A DNA stretch of 64,000 nt from an uncultured Eggerthella sp. (GCA_937998355.1 CALLDI010000005.1:1-64000), one strand, 5' to 3'. Shown: positions 50,432 through 59,924, counted from the stretch's first letter. The notes: generated by a model from the letters alone, not told the origin. A program made the numbers and translations.

Positions 50432-51377
50432 TCTTCACTCCTTCTTGCGCCTGCCAAAATGCGATCGCGTCTTCGATCCACCCCTGTGCAGGCGTATCTT
50501 GCCCGATCCCGAATCCATGACGAAGCCCTTCGAACACCCGAAACTCGGTCGGTATTCCGTAACGACGCGTGAGCTCCGAGAGGCGCGCCTGCATGATGCG
50601 CCAATTCGCGATGCCGTCGTTGGTGCCTACACAAGCGAAGGTCGGTGCGTCGAATGGTGAGACCGCAGAATACCCGGTGTATTGCATGATCACTGCGCTC
50701 GCTTGCGGCAGATCGCTTCTTCCTGTCAGTTCATGCAGATACCGCTCGTTGCCGAGCACGGCAGCCATACGCGCTCCGGCCGACCCTCCCCATAACGAGT
50801 AGTCGTTCATGTTCACCCCTAATGAAGCGGCATGATCATACAAGAAGACGAGCGCACGAGCGAGATCTTCATAAGGTCGTTCGGGTCGATAGATCAAAGC
50901 GAATGCGTTGTACCCCAGATCGCTGATCTTCATCGCATGAGGCAAACTGTCCTGGAGCGCAGCAACATACATGAACCCGCCGCCTGCATTCACTACAGCA
51001 GTAGGTGCATTCTTCACGCCGCGAAAGAAGAACAACCCGGTATCGCGTTTCGAAGGATCGCGCGCGATCTCTTCTTGATCGTAGATCGAATAGAAGATCG
51101 TGCATCCTTGATCCGCGTCCGTCTTGAGCCGGTCGATCGCACGCGCGAAAACTGCGCTCTTCAGATTCGAATACCAGATGAACGTATTCCCGCGCGCAAG
51201 GTCTTCCAGCGTCGAAGAGAGGCTGGGCATACGATCGACCGGGAAGAGCAATCGACCGAAATCGTCGAATTCGGGCATCCCGACTATCTCGCCAACGGAT
51301 GTTCCCGCATCGATCCTGCGAGCAAGATCGATTATTCGACTAGAGCGTTTGGGCGAGCTTCCGAGCTTCACGTGCAT
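50421..51377 (-). CDS. Alpha/beta hydrolase (esterase/lipase-like)
   Basis: A protein of about 318 residues with AVVNAGGGFMYVAALQDSLP (oxyanion region like the HGGG of hormone-sensitive-lipase types), the nucleophile elbow SLWGGSAGARMAAV, FACVGTNDGIANW with the acid residue, and GLRHGFGIG with the His. ATG 51377 overlaps the flavodoxin gene by about 38 bases; a later ATG (VGMPEFDD, about 51287) would avoid this, so the true start is unsure. It sits in the oxidoreductase run. Confidence 0.8.
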   Translation of the reverse strand: MHVKLGSSPKRSSRIIDLARRIDAGTSVGEIVGMPEFDDFGRLLFPVDRMPSLSSTLEDLARGNTFIWYSNLKSAVFARAIDRLKTDADQGCTIFYSIYDQEEIARDPSKRDTGLFFFRGVKNAPTAVVNAGGGFMYVAALQDSLPHAMKISDLGYNAFALIYRPERPYEDLARALVFLYDHAASLGVNMNDYSLWGGSAGARMAAVLGNERYLHELTGRSDLPQASAVIMQYTGYSAVSPFDAPTFACVGTNDGIANWRIMQARLSELTRRYGIPTEFRVFEGLRHGFGIGQDTPAQGWIEDAIAFWQAQEGVKNEI

Positions 51378-51789
51378 TGGTCGCCATCCCCATGTACTCA
51401 GCCCCATAGAGACCAGCGAATCGGCTCATCGTATAGTTACCACGCTCGAGCATCTCTTGCGTCGGAGCCGCTCCCTGGAACAAGAAGTAGATCTTCTTGC
51501 CTGCGAAACCGCCTTCGGGCACCGGGCCATAGCAACGATCGAGCAGGTTGCGCAACATGCCCGAAAGATCATGCCAATAAACGGGCGATCCGAATACCAA
51601 CACGTCAGCGGCATTCATCCGCGCCAACACATCCTCGAATTGGTCGTCATCGAAATGCTGGCCGTAGTCGTACACTTTCATATCGCCGAGCTGCACGACA
51701 TCATACGCATGGCCATCGAGCAGCATCGAAGCCAATTGCGCCGTGTTTCCTTCATGTTCGGCGCTTCCATTGATGAATAGTATGGACAT
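51340..51789 (-). CDS. Flavodoxin-fold NAD(P)H oxidoreductase
   Basis: A 149-residue protein of the NADPH-dependent FMN reductase family: MSILFINGSAEHEGNTAQLA (phosphate loop for FMN), LVFGSPVYWHDLSGMLRNLL (isoalloxazine contact) and KKIYFLFQGAAP. It would supply electrons to quinones or other acceptors. ATG 51789 is six bases after AGGAGAGG; ATG 51795 is also possible. It belongs to the LysR-divergent operon. Confidence 0.9.
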   Translation of the reverse strand: MSILFINGSAEHEGNTAQLASMLLDGHAYDVVQLGDMKVYDYGQHFDDDQFEDVLARMNAADVLVFGSPVYWHDLSGMLRNLLDRCYGPVPEGGFAGKKIYFLFQGAAPTQEMLERGNYTMSRFAGLYGAEYMGMATNAREARKLAQTL

Positions 51790-51801
51790 CTTCATCCTCT
51801 C

Positions 51802-52653
51802 CTAGTTCTTACCCATATCCGCGAGATATTGCACGGTCTTCGGGTCGTAGTGGCTGAAGAACTGACTCTTCTCTTCGTTCAAAGCACGGATCGCATCCAT
51901 GTCGGTCTCATCCAGCGCGAAGTCGAACACATCGATGTTCTGCTCCATGCGCTCGATGTGGGTCGATTTCGGGATGACGACCACGCCGGATTGAATGAGG
52001 AAACGCAAAGCCACCTGCGCAGATGACTTGCCGTGCTTAGCCCCGATAGCGACCAGCACCGGATTCGAGAACAGGTCGTTACGTCCCTCCGCGAACGGCG
52101 CCCATGCCTCATGCACGACGTGGTATTCTTCCATGACCTTATGGTCTTCCTCACGTTGCATGAACACATGCGTTTCGATCTGATCGACCATGGGCGGGAT
52201 CTTCGCGAAGTTGCACAGATCGACCAGACGGTCGGGATAGAAGTTCGACACGCCGATCGCACGCAGCTTGCCCGCTTCATAAGCGCGCTCCATCGCTCGA
52301 TACGTTCCGTAGTAATCGCTGATGGGCTGATGGATCAACATCAGATCGATGTAATCGGTGCCCAGCTTCTTGAGCGATTCGTCGATCGAAGCGGCCGCCT
52401 TCTCTTCGCCTGCATTCGAGATCCACACCTTCGAGGTGATGAACAGCTCTTCGCGGGGAACATCGCTCTTCGCGATCGCAGCACCCACGCCTTCTTCGTT
52501 GCCGTATGCCTGCGCGGTGTCGATCAGGCGATAACCTACGGAAAGCGCGTCGCCTACGCAGCGCGCCGTCTCCTCGTTCGAAACCTGGAAGACACCGTAT
52601 CCCAGCATCGGCATCTTCACACCATTAGCGAGCGTTACATATTCCATCTTCAT
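51802..52653 (-). CDS. Aldo/keto reductase (AKR5, diketogluconate reductase type)
   Basis: A 283-residue reductase: MPMLGYGVFQVSNEETARCV, YRLIDTAQAYGNEEGVGAAI with Asp and Tyr, FITSKVWISN with Lys, DLMLIHQPISDYYGTYRAME with His, and VVIPKSTHIERMEQNIDVF for NADPH binding. Family enzymes reduce ketosugars, methylglyoxal and other carbonyls. AAGGAGTGA precedes ATG 52653. Confidence 0.94.
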   Translation of the reverse strand: MKMEYVTLANGVKMPMLGYGVFQVSNEETARCVGDALSVGYRLIDTAQAYGNEEGVGAAIAKSDVPREELFITSKVWISNAGEEKAAASIDESLKKLGTDYIDLMLIHQPISDYYGTYRAMERAYEAGKLRAIGVSNFYPDRLVDLCNFAKIPPMVDQIETHVFMQREEDHKVMEEYHVVHEAWAPFAEGRNDLFSNPVLVAIGAKHGKSSAQVALRFLIQSGVVVIPKSTHIERMEQNIDVFDFALDETDMDAIRALNEEKSQFFSHYDPKTVQYLADMGKN

Positions 52654-52694
52654 TCACTCCTTCTTGAGCGTTCGTTCTCTGTTCTTGTTACGGC

Positions 52695-53717
52695 TTAAAG
52701 ATTCTCGTCGAAGAACGCGACGAGCTTCGCCACTGCCTGATCGACATACTCGGGCTTCCAGTACGTCTCGATATGCTGAGCGCCTTCGATCTCGAAGAGT
52801 TCCTTCTTCGGCGCGCCGGTCGCTTTCGAGAACACATCGACCGTCATATAGAACGTGTCAGCTTCCTTGCCTGCCATCATCAACAGCGGGACCGAGATGA
52901 GATGCGCCTCTGCTGCTGCATCGAACGCCGCGAGCTCGATCAGGCTTGAAACGGTATAAGAGAAGCTTGAGCCTGGATGCGCATGGGTCTTGCCGTAATA
53001 GTAATAACCATCGCGATAGAGCGGGAAGGGGAGCTTGTCAGCTTCTTCAGGGGTGAGAGTCTCGCACATGTTCGGGGTGTAGAGGACCTCCCCGCCCTCG
53101 GCTTCCTGCTGTCGAGCAGCTGCTGCTTGCTCTAAGCGTTCGACGATGGAATCGGTTTGACTCGCACGAAAGCCGTCGCGGCGAACGATGCCTGAATTGA
53201 AAAGAGAGAGCGTAGCGACCGCCCTGAAGCGCTTGTCGGTCTGCGCAGCTGCAGCAGTATAGCCACCGCCACCGCAAATGCCAAGAACGCCAAGACGCGT
53301 CGGATCGACGCCTGGATACGCCGAAAGGATATCGGCAGCACGATGAATATCTTCGACACGATTCGCAGGAATATCGGTATTGCGCGGCTCACCCGAGCTT
53401 TCACCCTGATACGATGCGTCGAATGCGAGCGTGATGTAGCCTGCATTGGCAAGACGCTGCGCATATAAGCCCGCGACCTGCTCTTTCACGCCGCCATTTG
53501 GATGCGCTACCACTGCAGCAGGATAGCTCTTCGCTGCATCGTAATTCGCAGGAGTGTACACATTAGCTGCAACGGTGATATCGCGCAGCGGGTAACTGAT
53601 CGCATGGATATTGACCGCACCCTCTGCGTTCTCGGTGAGCGCTCCTTCGTATACCAGGCCGAATGGGTTACCGTTGAAGGGCGTGAATTCTCTTGCGCTG
53701 AATAGTTCCTTCGTCAT
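52695..53717 (-). CDS. Alpha/beta hydrolase (dienelactone hydrolase-like)
   Basis: A 340-residue protein with AAVVAHPNGGVKEQVAGLYA, TLAFDASYQGESSGEPRNTD, the elbow GVLGICGGGGYTAAAA (Cys at the nucleophile position instead of Ser), LLMMAGKEADTFYM and the His in EGAQHIETYWKPEYVD. It is a paralogue of the broken gene at 40306-41313. It is first in the minus-strand run and divergent from LysR 53843, which likely activates it. Confidence 0.9.
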   Translation of the reverse strand: MTKELFSAREFTPFNGNPFGLVYEGALTENAEGAVNIHAISYPLRDITVAANVYTPANYDAAKSYPAAVVAHPNGGVKEQVAGLYAQRLANAGYITLAFDASYQGESSGEPRNTDIPANRVEDIHRAADILSAYPGVDPTRLGVLGICGGGGYTAAAAQTDKRFRAVATLSLFNSGIVRRDGFRASQTDSIVERLEQAAAARQQEAEGGEVLYTPNMCETLTPEEADKLPFPLYRDGYYYYGKTHAHPGSSFSYTVSSLIELAAFDAAAEAHLISVPLLMMAGKEADTFYMTVDVFSKATGAPKKELFEIEGAQHIETYWKPEYVDQAVAKLVAFFDENL

Positions 53718-53842
53718 GATCGTCTCTTTTCTCCTTGAGGTTCCTTTTTCCTTCAGTTCTTAGTTTGGAACCACCCCAAAGAGAAGTACAATGTTCATTG
53801 GTCAAGTTACCTTGCGTTGAACGCATAGTGAAAGGTCGAATC

Positions 53843-54703
53843 ATGGAGTTAGAGCAGTTGAGACAGCTTGATTCTGTTGCGTCAAATGGGACGCTCTCGC
53901 GCGCAGCTGAAGAGCTTCATCTCTCGCAATCCGCCCTTTCGCGCTCGATCCAAAAGCTCGAGGACGAACTCGGCGCTCAACTGTTCGATCGCACGAAGAA
54001 TCGGATGCGCTTGAACGATGCGGGCGAACTCGCGCTTCGCCATGCGCGCATCGTGCTCTCGGAAGCAGCTCGCCTCGAAGAAGCCATGGCCGAACACGTG
54101 CGCAAACAATCGACGCTGCGCATCGGCACGTGCGCACCAGCTCCTCTGTGGCGCATGGTTCCCGCCATCGCAGAGAAAGACCCCGAGTTGTTGGTCGTTC
54201 CGAGGCTCGCGTCGCTCAACGATATCGAGTCCGATCTGCTCTCAGGGATCATCGACCTTGCGATCCTGCCTTATCGCATGGATCTACCGAACACCATCGC
54301 CATCCCCTTCATGGAGGAGCATCTGTACGCTGCGCTACCCCCCGATCATCCGCTCGCGGGTCACGAGAAGATCGCTCTTGCCGACCTGGACGGCGAAACG
54401 TTCCTGCTCTACCAACGCGTCGGCTTTTGGCGCGAGATCTGCGAGAGACACATGCCGCACGCGCACTACGTCGTGCAGGACGACTACCTCATCTTCAGCC
54501 AGCTTTCGCAGACTTCTCCCCTACCTGGATTCGTGACCGATGCCTCCGAGACCGAACGCTTCATGGGCGATCGCGTCATCGTTCCCATCACCGATGACGA
54601 TGCGCATGCGCGCTATCACCTGACCGTACTGAAGAGCACTGAAGGGCGCTGGGGCGAACTGATCGACTGGCTCGAAAAGCGCCTTGCAGCGCAGAACGGC
54701 TAA
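53843..54703 (+). CDS. LysR-family transcriptional regulator
   Basis: A 286-residue protein with the N-terminal winged helix MELEQLRQLDSVASNGTLSR, AAEELHLSQSALSRSIQKLE and a periplasmic-binding-type C-terminal sensor. It is divergent from the hydrolase/reductase run 53717-48286; LysR proteins typically activate such a neighbour from a site in the shared gap. ATG 53843 has GAAAGG upstream; the longer frame adds 36 unlikely residues. Confidence 0.92.
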   Translation: MELEQLRQLDSVASNGTLSRAAEELHLSQSALSRSIQKLEDELGAQLFDRTKNRMRLNDAGELALRHARIVLSEAARLEEAMAEHVRKQSTLRIGTCAPAPLWRMVPAIAEKDPELLVVPRLASLNDIESDLLSGIIDLAILPYRMDLPNTIAIPFMEEHLYAALPPDHPLAGHEKIALADLDGETFLLYQRVGFWREICERHMPHAHYVVQDDYLIFSQLSQTSPLPGFVTDASETERFMGDRVIVPITDDDAHARYHLTVLKSTEGRWGELIDWLEKRLAAQNG

Positions 54704-55170
54704 TCGAACGTCTTCAGGAAGAGCAAGCAATCGCGATCGGGATATTCATAAGGAAACGGCAGTTCATCAGCGGATATCTCACGAAATCCCGCCTTCTCAT
54801 AGAATGCATGGCTGCGCGTTGCGACCCTCGGCGTATCGAGCACGACCGCGGTTATCCCTTCAGCACGACAGAACGCTTCGAGCTTTTCATAGAGCGAAAG
54901 GCCTACGCGTTTGCCGCGAAGCGATCCATCCACGAAGAACTTCTTCAGCACACCCTCCTGCGAGCCCTTTCGCTGCAAGCCGATGCAGCCTACCACGCGA
55001 CCTTCATCCAAGGCGACCCAAAATCCGCCGTCTGCGAACGTCGTCTGAATGTCCGCAAGATCAGGCTGCTCGGCCAACGTGAAACCGAGGTCGTATTCGC
55101 CGTTCTGGATTCCCAGGACAAGATCGATCACTTCGTCATGGAAGCGCTCTTCGTAATCGCATATCTCCAT
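54700..55170 (-). CDS. GNAT-family N-acetyltransferase
   Basis: A 156-residue acetyltransferase: GGFWVALDEGRVVGCIGLQR (beta hairpin), KKFFVDGSLRGKRVGLSLYE with the acetyl-CoA loop RGKRVG, and RSHAFYEKAGFREI at the end. The substrate is unknown. It converges on the LysR gene with the stops overlapping. Confidence 0.9.
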   Translation of the reverse strand: MEICDYEERFHDEVIDLVLGIQNGEYDLGFTLAEQPDLADIQTTFADGGFWVALDEGRVVGCIGLQRKGSQEGVLKKFFVDGSLRGKRVGLSLYEKLEAFCRAEGITAVVLDTPRVATRSHAFYEKAGFREISADELPFPYEYPDRDCLLFLKTFD

Positions 55171-55382
55171 AGTCCGCTCCCGCTCGCTGCCTTTCATCGG
55201 GCTCGTTTCCGAATGCACTCATTGTATCGTCTTGCACTGTCGTGCCGAAGACCCCCTTATGCGCGAACAACGCTTACATCTTGATAGCGAAACCCTTCTG
55301 CGCTCCGCGCGCGTGCAAGTTCGTACTATGATTGAATCTTCCAAGATCATGCGCAAATCGCATCGGTAGAAAGGATCCGGGC

Positions 55383-56516
55383 ATGTCCCCGCTGCAAGAC
55401 ACCACCACGCTCGAGCCGAAGGCCCGTGAACGCAAGATCGTCTTCACGAGCATCGTCGGCATCATCGGCAATGTGGTGCTGACGGTCTTCAAGCTCATCG
55501 TCGGCCTGCTCGCGAATTCGATCGCAGTCATCTTGGACGCGGTGAACAGTCTTACCGACGCTTTCTCCTCCATCATCACCATCATCGGCACGAAGCTCTC
55601 GAATCGTCGCCCGAACCGCGAACACCCCTATGGCTATGGGCGCCTCGAATATATCACCTCCATGGCCATCGCCGTCATGATCCTGTATGCCGGCATCGCT
55701 TCGCTGGTCGAATCGGTCAAGAAGATCATCTGGCCCGAAACGCTCAGCTACTCCGCCCTCACCATCATCGTCATCGTGGCTTCGGTCATCATCAAGATCG
55801 CGATGGGCATTTACTTCAAACATGCAGGTAATGCGACGAATTCTTCCCCGCTCATCGCTTCGGGGAAGGACAATATGTTCGATGCAGTGCTGTCTGCTGG
55901 CACCCTGCTCTCCGCCATCTTGAGTCTCGCATTCGATCTGAACATCGACGGTATCATCGGCGCCTGCATCTCGCTGTTCATCGTCAAATCGGGCTTCGAT
56001 ATTCTGCGCGACTCGGTCGATTCCGTCATCGGAAGGCGCATCGATACCGACTATGCGCACCGCCTCGAAGCCTACATCGACAGCTTCGAAGGGGTTCACG
56101 GCGTCTACGATCTTTCGATCGACACCTATGGCCCTAACGAGCGTGTCGGTTCTGCCCACATCGAGGTGGACGACGACATGCGCGCGAGCCAGATCCATGA
56201 ACTCACACGAAAGATAACCATCGCGGTGTACCACGAATTCGACTGCTTCATGACCATCGGTATCTACGCGCAGAACACCAAGGGCGAATTCGCGGACATG
56301 AAGGAAACGCTCCGAAAGGTCGTGCTCGATCACCCCGAGGTGGTGCAGGTGCGCGGCTTCTACGTGGATGCCGAGACCAAGACGTGCTATTTCGACCTGG
56401 TCGTCGATTTCGACCATGACGCGAAGCAGACCTCGAACGAGATCATCGCGGCGATGAAACGTCATTATCCATCGTTCTCGTTCGCCACTATACTCGACCA
56501 CGACATCAGCGGGTAG
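55383..56516 (+). CDS. Cation diffusion facilitator family transporter
   Basis: A 377-residue efflux transporter of divalent metals. It has six hydrophobic segments, with LDAVNSLTDAFSS (metal-site Asp residues in helix 2, here D with N replacing the usual His), NREHPYGYGRLEYI, and ASGKDNMFDAVLS in helix 5. A C-terminal ferredoxin-like domain about 90 residues long follows, plus an extra segment of some 70 residues. ATG 55383 lies behind GAAAGGA. Export of Zn, Mn, Fe or Co is likely. Confidence 0.92.
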   Translation: MSPLQDTTTLEPKARERKIVFTSIVGIIGNVVLTVFKLIVGLLANSIAVILDAVNSLTDAFSSIITIIGTKLSNRRPNREHPYGYGRLEYITSMAIAVMILYAGIASLVESVKKIIWPETLSYSALTIIVIVASVIIKIAMGIYFKHAGNATNSSPLIASGKDNMFDAVLSAGTLLSAILSLAFDLNIDGIIGACISLFIVKSGFDILRDSVDSVIGRRIDTDYAHRLEAYIDSFEGVHGVYDLSIDTYGPNERVGSAHIEVDDDMRASQIHELTRKITIAVYHEFDCFMTIGIYAQNTKGEFADMKETLRKVVLDHPEVVQVRGFYVDAETKTCYFDLVVDFDHDAKQTSNEIIAAMKRHYPSFSFATILDHDISG

Positions 56517-56561
56517 TACGTCGCTACTCGCCTGAAGCCACTTGCCCGGATCCGTATCGCC

Positions 56562-57347
56562 ATGAAAAAGACTTTGCTCCAAAGAATGCCTGACGACTTG
56601 CCAAACGAGCTACGTGCGTTCATCGGTCGTTCAGCTGTCTACGACAGCTCCTGTTCCCCCGAAGCGAAGGTTTATTTCATCGAGAAGGATACCGGCTACT
56701 ACCTGAAACAGGCAGAACGCGGATCGCTCGAGACCGAAGCGAATTTGACCCGGTTCTTCCATGCACACGGCATCGGTGCTGAGGTACTCTTTTATAACGC
56801 AGCTGAAGATGATTGGCTGCTGACTTGCGCGCTCCCGGGTGAAGACTGCATACATGAACTCTATCTCGGAGATCCCAAACGACTTTGCGACACCATCGCA
56901 CAAGAATTGCGACGGCTTCATGAACTCGACGCTTCTTGCTGTCCTGTGCAGGATCGCACAGCTGACTATCTTGCCCTTGCTGATTCGAATTACCGCTCAG
57001 GCAAGTTCGATGCATCGCTCTTCTCAGGCGAATTCGCCTATCGATCTGCAGAAGAAGCCTATACTATTCTCAATGAAGGGAAGGGAGCATTGAAGGATCA
57101 TGTCCTACTGCATGGCGACTATTGTCTCCCGAACATCGTTCTTGACGATTGGCGACTCGCTGGCTTCGTCGATGTAGGCTGTGGCGGCATCGGCGATCGA
57201 CACATCGATCTCTTTTGGGGCGCATGGACGTTGAACTTCAACCTGAAGACCGATGCGTATCGCAAAAGATTCTTCGACGCATACGGGCGTGACAAGGTCG
57301 ACGAATCGCTGCTGCAGGTCATTGCTGCGGCTGAGGTGTTCGGATAA
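56562..57347 (+). CDS. APH(3')-like aminoglycoside phosphotransferase
   Basis: A 261-residue kinase close in length and layout to APH(3') enzymes (about 264). Features are YYLKQAERGSLETEANLTRF (ATP-binding Lys49 and Glu), VLLHGDYCLPNIVLDD with catalytic Asp186 and Asn191, and GFVDVGCGGIGDRHIDLFWG with the metal Asp204. The usual VDxGRxGxADRYQDLA motif has Cys-Gly in place of Gly-Arg, so substrate preference may differ. It is on the chromosome with no mobile element next to it. Resistance is possible but not shown. Confidence 0.8.
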   Translation: MKKTLLQRMPDDLPNELRAFIGRSAVYDSSCSPEAKVYFIEKDTGYYLKQAERGSLETEANLTRFFHAHGIGAEVLFYNAAEDDWLLTCALPGEDCIHELYLGDPKRLCDTIAQELRRLHELDASCCPVQDRTADYLALADSNYRSGKFDASLFSGEFAYRSAEEAYTILNEGKGALKDHVLLHGDYCLPNIVLDDWRLAGFVDVGCGGIGDRHIDLFWGAWTLNFNLKTDAYRKRFFDAYGRDKVDESLLQVIAAAEVFG

Positions 57348-57365
57348 CGATTTCGAAGGAGCATC

Positions 57366-57698
57366 ATGTTACTGGATTTCAAATCGATGGAAGAGTTCGC
57401 CGTTCCCGCCATGAATGGCGGCGACGGTCAGGTGCGGGCGAACATGCTCGTAGAAGGCTGGGGCAAGGTCATCTACTCGGTCCTTGAACCGGGGTGCTCG
57501 ATCGGGAGTCACGAACAAGCGACAAGCGTGGATGTGAATTATGTTGTGAGCGGGCGCGGCATCGCAGTATGCGACGGAATCGAAGAGGTGCTCGCCCCAG
57601 GAACATGCCACATCTGCCCTCAGGGCTCGGTCCACTCGATCACGAATACGGGCAACGAAGATCTCGTGCTCTTCTCTGTTGTAGCTGAACGCTCCTAG
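57366..57698 (+). CDS. Cupin-domain protein
   Basis: A 110-residue single-domain cupin. The metal-binding motif one is GCSIGSHEQATSVDVNYVVS (His plus Glu-like positions) and motif two is GTCHICPQGSVHSITNTGNE. Proteins of this size bind sugars or small acids, or act as isomerases; no substrate can be named. GAAGGAG precedes the ATG, 18 bases after the kinase gene. Confidence 0.9.
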   Translation: MLLDFKSMEEFAVPAMNGGDGQVRANMLVEGWGKVIYSVLEPGCSIGSHEQATSVDVNYVVSGRGIAVCDGIEEVLAPGTCHICPQGSVHSITNTGNEDLVLFSVVAERS

Positions 57699-57707
57699 AT
57701 CGCGCCC

Positions 57708-57842
57708 ATGACATTCGTCATCGTCATAACAGTCTGCTGGTTCTTCATCATTCTCGCTTTTAAACTGGGAAAATGGATAGTGAACGGCCTCGAATCGCTT
57801 CTGCGATCCTTGTCCGATAGACTCGAAAACAGAAAGAAGTAG
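57708..57842 (+). CDS. Small single-span membrane protein
   Basis: A 44-residue frame with one membrane span (FVIVITVCWFFIILAFKLG) followed by a basic tail. It lies between the cupin gene and another small frame, each a few bases apart, so it is probably expressed with them. Function unknown. Confidence 0.45.
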   Translation: MTFVIVITVCWFFIILAFKLGKWIVNGLESLLRSLSDRLENRKK

Positions 57843-57848
57843 GTTCGT

Positions 57849-58019
57849 ATGAATACTGACAAGATCGATCTTCCCGACTACTTGGGAGACATCGTGCAGA
57901 TCGGCATCGAGAAGTGCATGGAGGGCCAGTCGATCTTCGACCCATCGGCGCACTTCACCTACTACGACGCACGGGACTCGCTCAGTTTCATCATCGAATG
58001 CGTCACGAAGAACCAGTAG
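57849..58019 (+). CDS. Small acidic protein of unknown function
   Basis: A 56-residue frame, MNTDKIDLPDYLGDIVQIGI then EKCMEGQSIF and YYDARDSLSFIIECV. Codon use looks like neighbouring genes. It starts six bases after the previous small gene. No family was recognised. Confidence 0.5.
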   Translation: MNTDKIDLPDYLGDIVQIGIEKCMEGQSIFDPSAHFTYYDARDSLSFIIECVTKNQ

Positions 58020-58068
58020 AATGGGAGCAACGTACTACGTACGATCGTCGATGCTCTAGGAGGCGTTC

Positions 58069-58701
58069 ATGACCAGCCTGACAAAGAAGCTCTCGCAACT
58101 TGCATTCATCGCGTTCCTCTGTGCGCTCTTGTGCGTCACTATGACGGGCTGCCTGCCAGCGCTCTTCCTGGGCGAAGATGATGATGATCGCCCGGATATC
58201 GAACGCCATCATGACGAGGATGATGGCCACCATAGCTGGAGCCTCGATTCATCTGATGATGTCGCTAGCGCACAAGCGAGCTTCCCTGGCACCTACGATG
58301 TCCCCGAAGACTGGGTCGTATCCAAGAAGCATTCCAACAGCAGACAAACCTTCTATGTCGAAGAAGGTGACGAGAATGAAGCGCTGCCAGACAACGTAGC
58401 GGTGAGCACGGGTACGAATCGCTATGCGAAAGAAGATCACGTCTCATTCCGCGAAGCGATCCTACGTCAGCTTTCTGCGCAGATCGGCGATTCATCCGCT
58501 CAAGTGCTCGGCAGTGGAGAAACGACACCCGCAGGCGACGTCCTCTACGTTTTCACTGTCAAGGAAGACGACTGCACGACCACGTTCTATTACATCGTAG
58601 GCGACTACGAATTCTGTCTCTTCCAAGCGACCGATTTCGACGACTCGGACGATGCCTCAAAAGTCGCGCGCGCGATGGCGAACTCCTTCTCCTGGCGATG
58701 A
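58069..58701 (+). CDS. Putative lipoprotein
   Basis: A 210-residue exported protein with signal LAFIAFLCALLCVTMTGC, lipobox Cys28, then an Asp/His-rich stretch (GEDDDDRPDIERHHDEDDGHH) that could bind metal, and a globular domain with YDVPEDWVVSKKHSNSRQTF and TFYYIVGDYEFCLFQATDF. AGGAGG precedes the ATG. Function unknown. Confidence 0.8.
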   Translation: MTSLTKKLSQLAFIAFLCALLCVTMTGCLPALFLGEDDDDRPDIERHHDEDDGHHSWSLDSSDDVASAQASFPGTYDVPEDWVVSKKHSNSRQTFYVEEGDENEALPDNVAVSTGTNRYAKEDHVSFREAILRQLSAQIGDSSAQVLGSGETTPAGDVLYVFTVKEDDCTTTFYYIVGDYEFCLFQATDFDDSDDASKVARAMANSFSWR

Positions 58702-58908
58702 TCGCCCGTTCGATCGGATCACGATCGCATCGGTCGCACTTCGAAGTGCTTAGATGCGCTTATCGATTTCGCATCGTTTTGCCTGTTCATCGCCTCCGCA
58801 ACCAATATTTGCGTCAGTTTCAAACTAGAATTGGTCGAACCGAAGAAGATTCTCACGTACGCTTGCTTTGCTCTATGATCGAAACAGCGAACCAAGAAAG
58901 GGAATCCT

Positions 58909-59859
58909 ATGAATGTCGACATGGCGAAAAGACTCGCAGACCGTAGACGCAATGCGGGACTGACCCAAGAAGGCCTTGCAGAAAAGCTCGGAGTGTCTCG
59001 TCAGGCTGTGTCCAAATGGGAGTGTTCGGAGTCTTCTCCCGACACCGACAACCTGATCGCACTCGCAGAGCTCTACGGTGTTTCGCTCGATGAACTGCTC
59101 TATGCAGAAGTCGACCCACAAGGCGCATCGCCCACTAGCGAGATCGAGGCGACGGCAGCGGATGACGAGTGCGCACAGACGAAGGGCGAGCAGGCCGAGG
59201 CCGATCGTTCTGGAGATGATCGTGAACATATCGAGGGCGAACAACCTGGAACCACAGAGCAAGAAACACCCAAAGGAGGCATCGGCTTCGACTCGAACGA
59301 CGGTTCATTCCATCTTGGCCCTGACGGCGTTCGCGCACAAGACGGCAAAGATCACGTTCATATCAACTGGCGTGACGGAGTCCATGTTGATTCGAAGAAC
59401 GGCGATTCGGTCCATGTGGGATGGAGCGGCATACGCGTCAACTCGCAAGAATACGACAGTCTTAATGCCGCAAATGCGGCGCTCCGAACGCGACACCCAG
59501 GTTCGCGCTCAAACTCTCCGTTCGTGCGCGCATGGTATCGGTTTCCTTTTCCGCTCCTCGTGATCATCGTCTACATCGTAGTAGGAGTGTTCGCTGGACA
59601 ATGGGGGCTTGGCCTTTTTCTTTTCGCTGCCATTCCGCTCTATTACATGATGGGCAATCTGATCTCGAACAAGCGATTCGGCGTGTTCTTGGCCGGCCTC
59701 TATCCGATCTTCGTCATATGTTGGTTTCTGTATATGGCCTTCGTCTTGAACGAGCCGCATCCTGCCTGGGTCATGTTCCTGACCATTCCGCTCTTCGAGG
59801 CCATCATCGGGCCGTTCTCCCATTGGTACCACAAACGCAAGCAAGATGACCATCAATAG
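58909..59859 (+). CDS. XRE-family regulator with C-terminal membrane segments
   Basis: A 316-residue protein. The helix-turn-helix spans about residues 6-60 (RLADRRRNAGLTQEGLAEKL, GVSRQAVSKWECSESSPDTD). An acidic linker follows, then a repetitive segment FHLGPDGVRAQDGKDHVHIN, VHVDSKNGDSVHVGWSGIRV and finally four hydrophobic helices from about 210. It is likely a membrane-tethered regulator; such proteins occur widely in Firmicutes and Actinobacteria. Confidence 0.88.
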   Translation: MNVDMAKRLADRRRNAGLTQEGLAEKLGVSRQAVSKWECSESSPDTDNLIALAELYGVSLDELLYAEVDPQGASPTSEIEATAADDECAQTKGEQAEADRSGDDREHIEGEQPGTTEQETPKGGIGFDSNDGSFHLGPDGVRAQDGKDHVHINWRDGVHVDSKNGDSVHVGWSGIRVNSQEYDSLNAANAALRTRHPGSRSNSPFVRAWYRFPFPLLVIIVYIVVGVFAGQWGLGLFLFAAIPLYYMMGNLISNKRFGVFLAGLYPIFVICWFLYMAFVLNEPHPAWVMFLTIPLFEAIIGPFSHWYHKRKQDDHQ

Positions 59860-59924
59860 GACAGCTATGATCCGCGCCCGCTGATAGAATGGATACGAAC
59901 ACACTTCGATCCAAAGGAACTATC

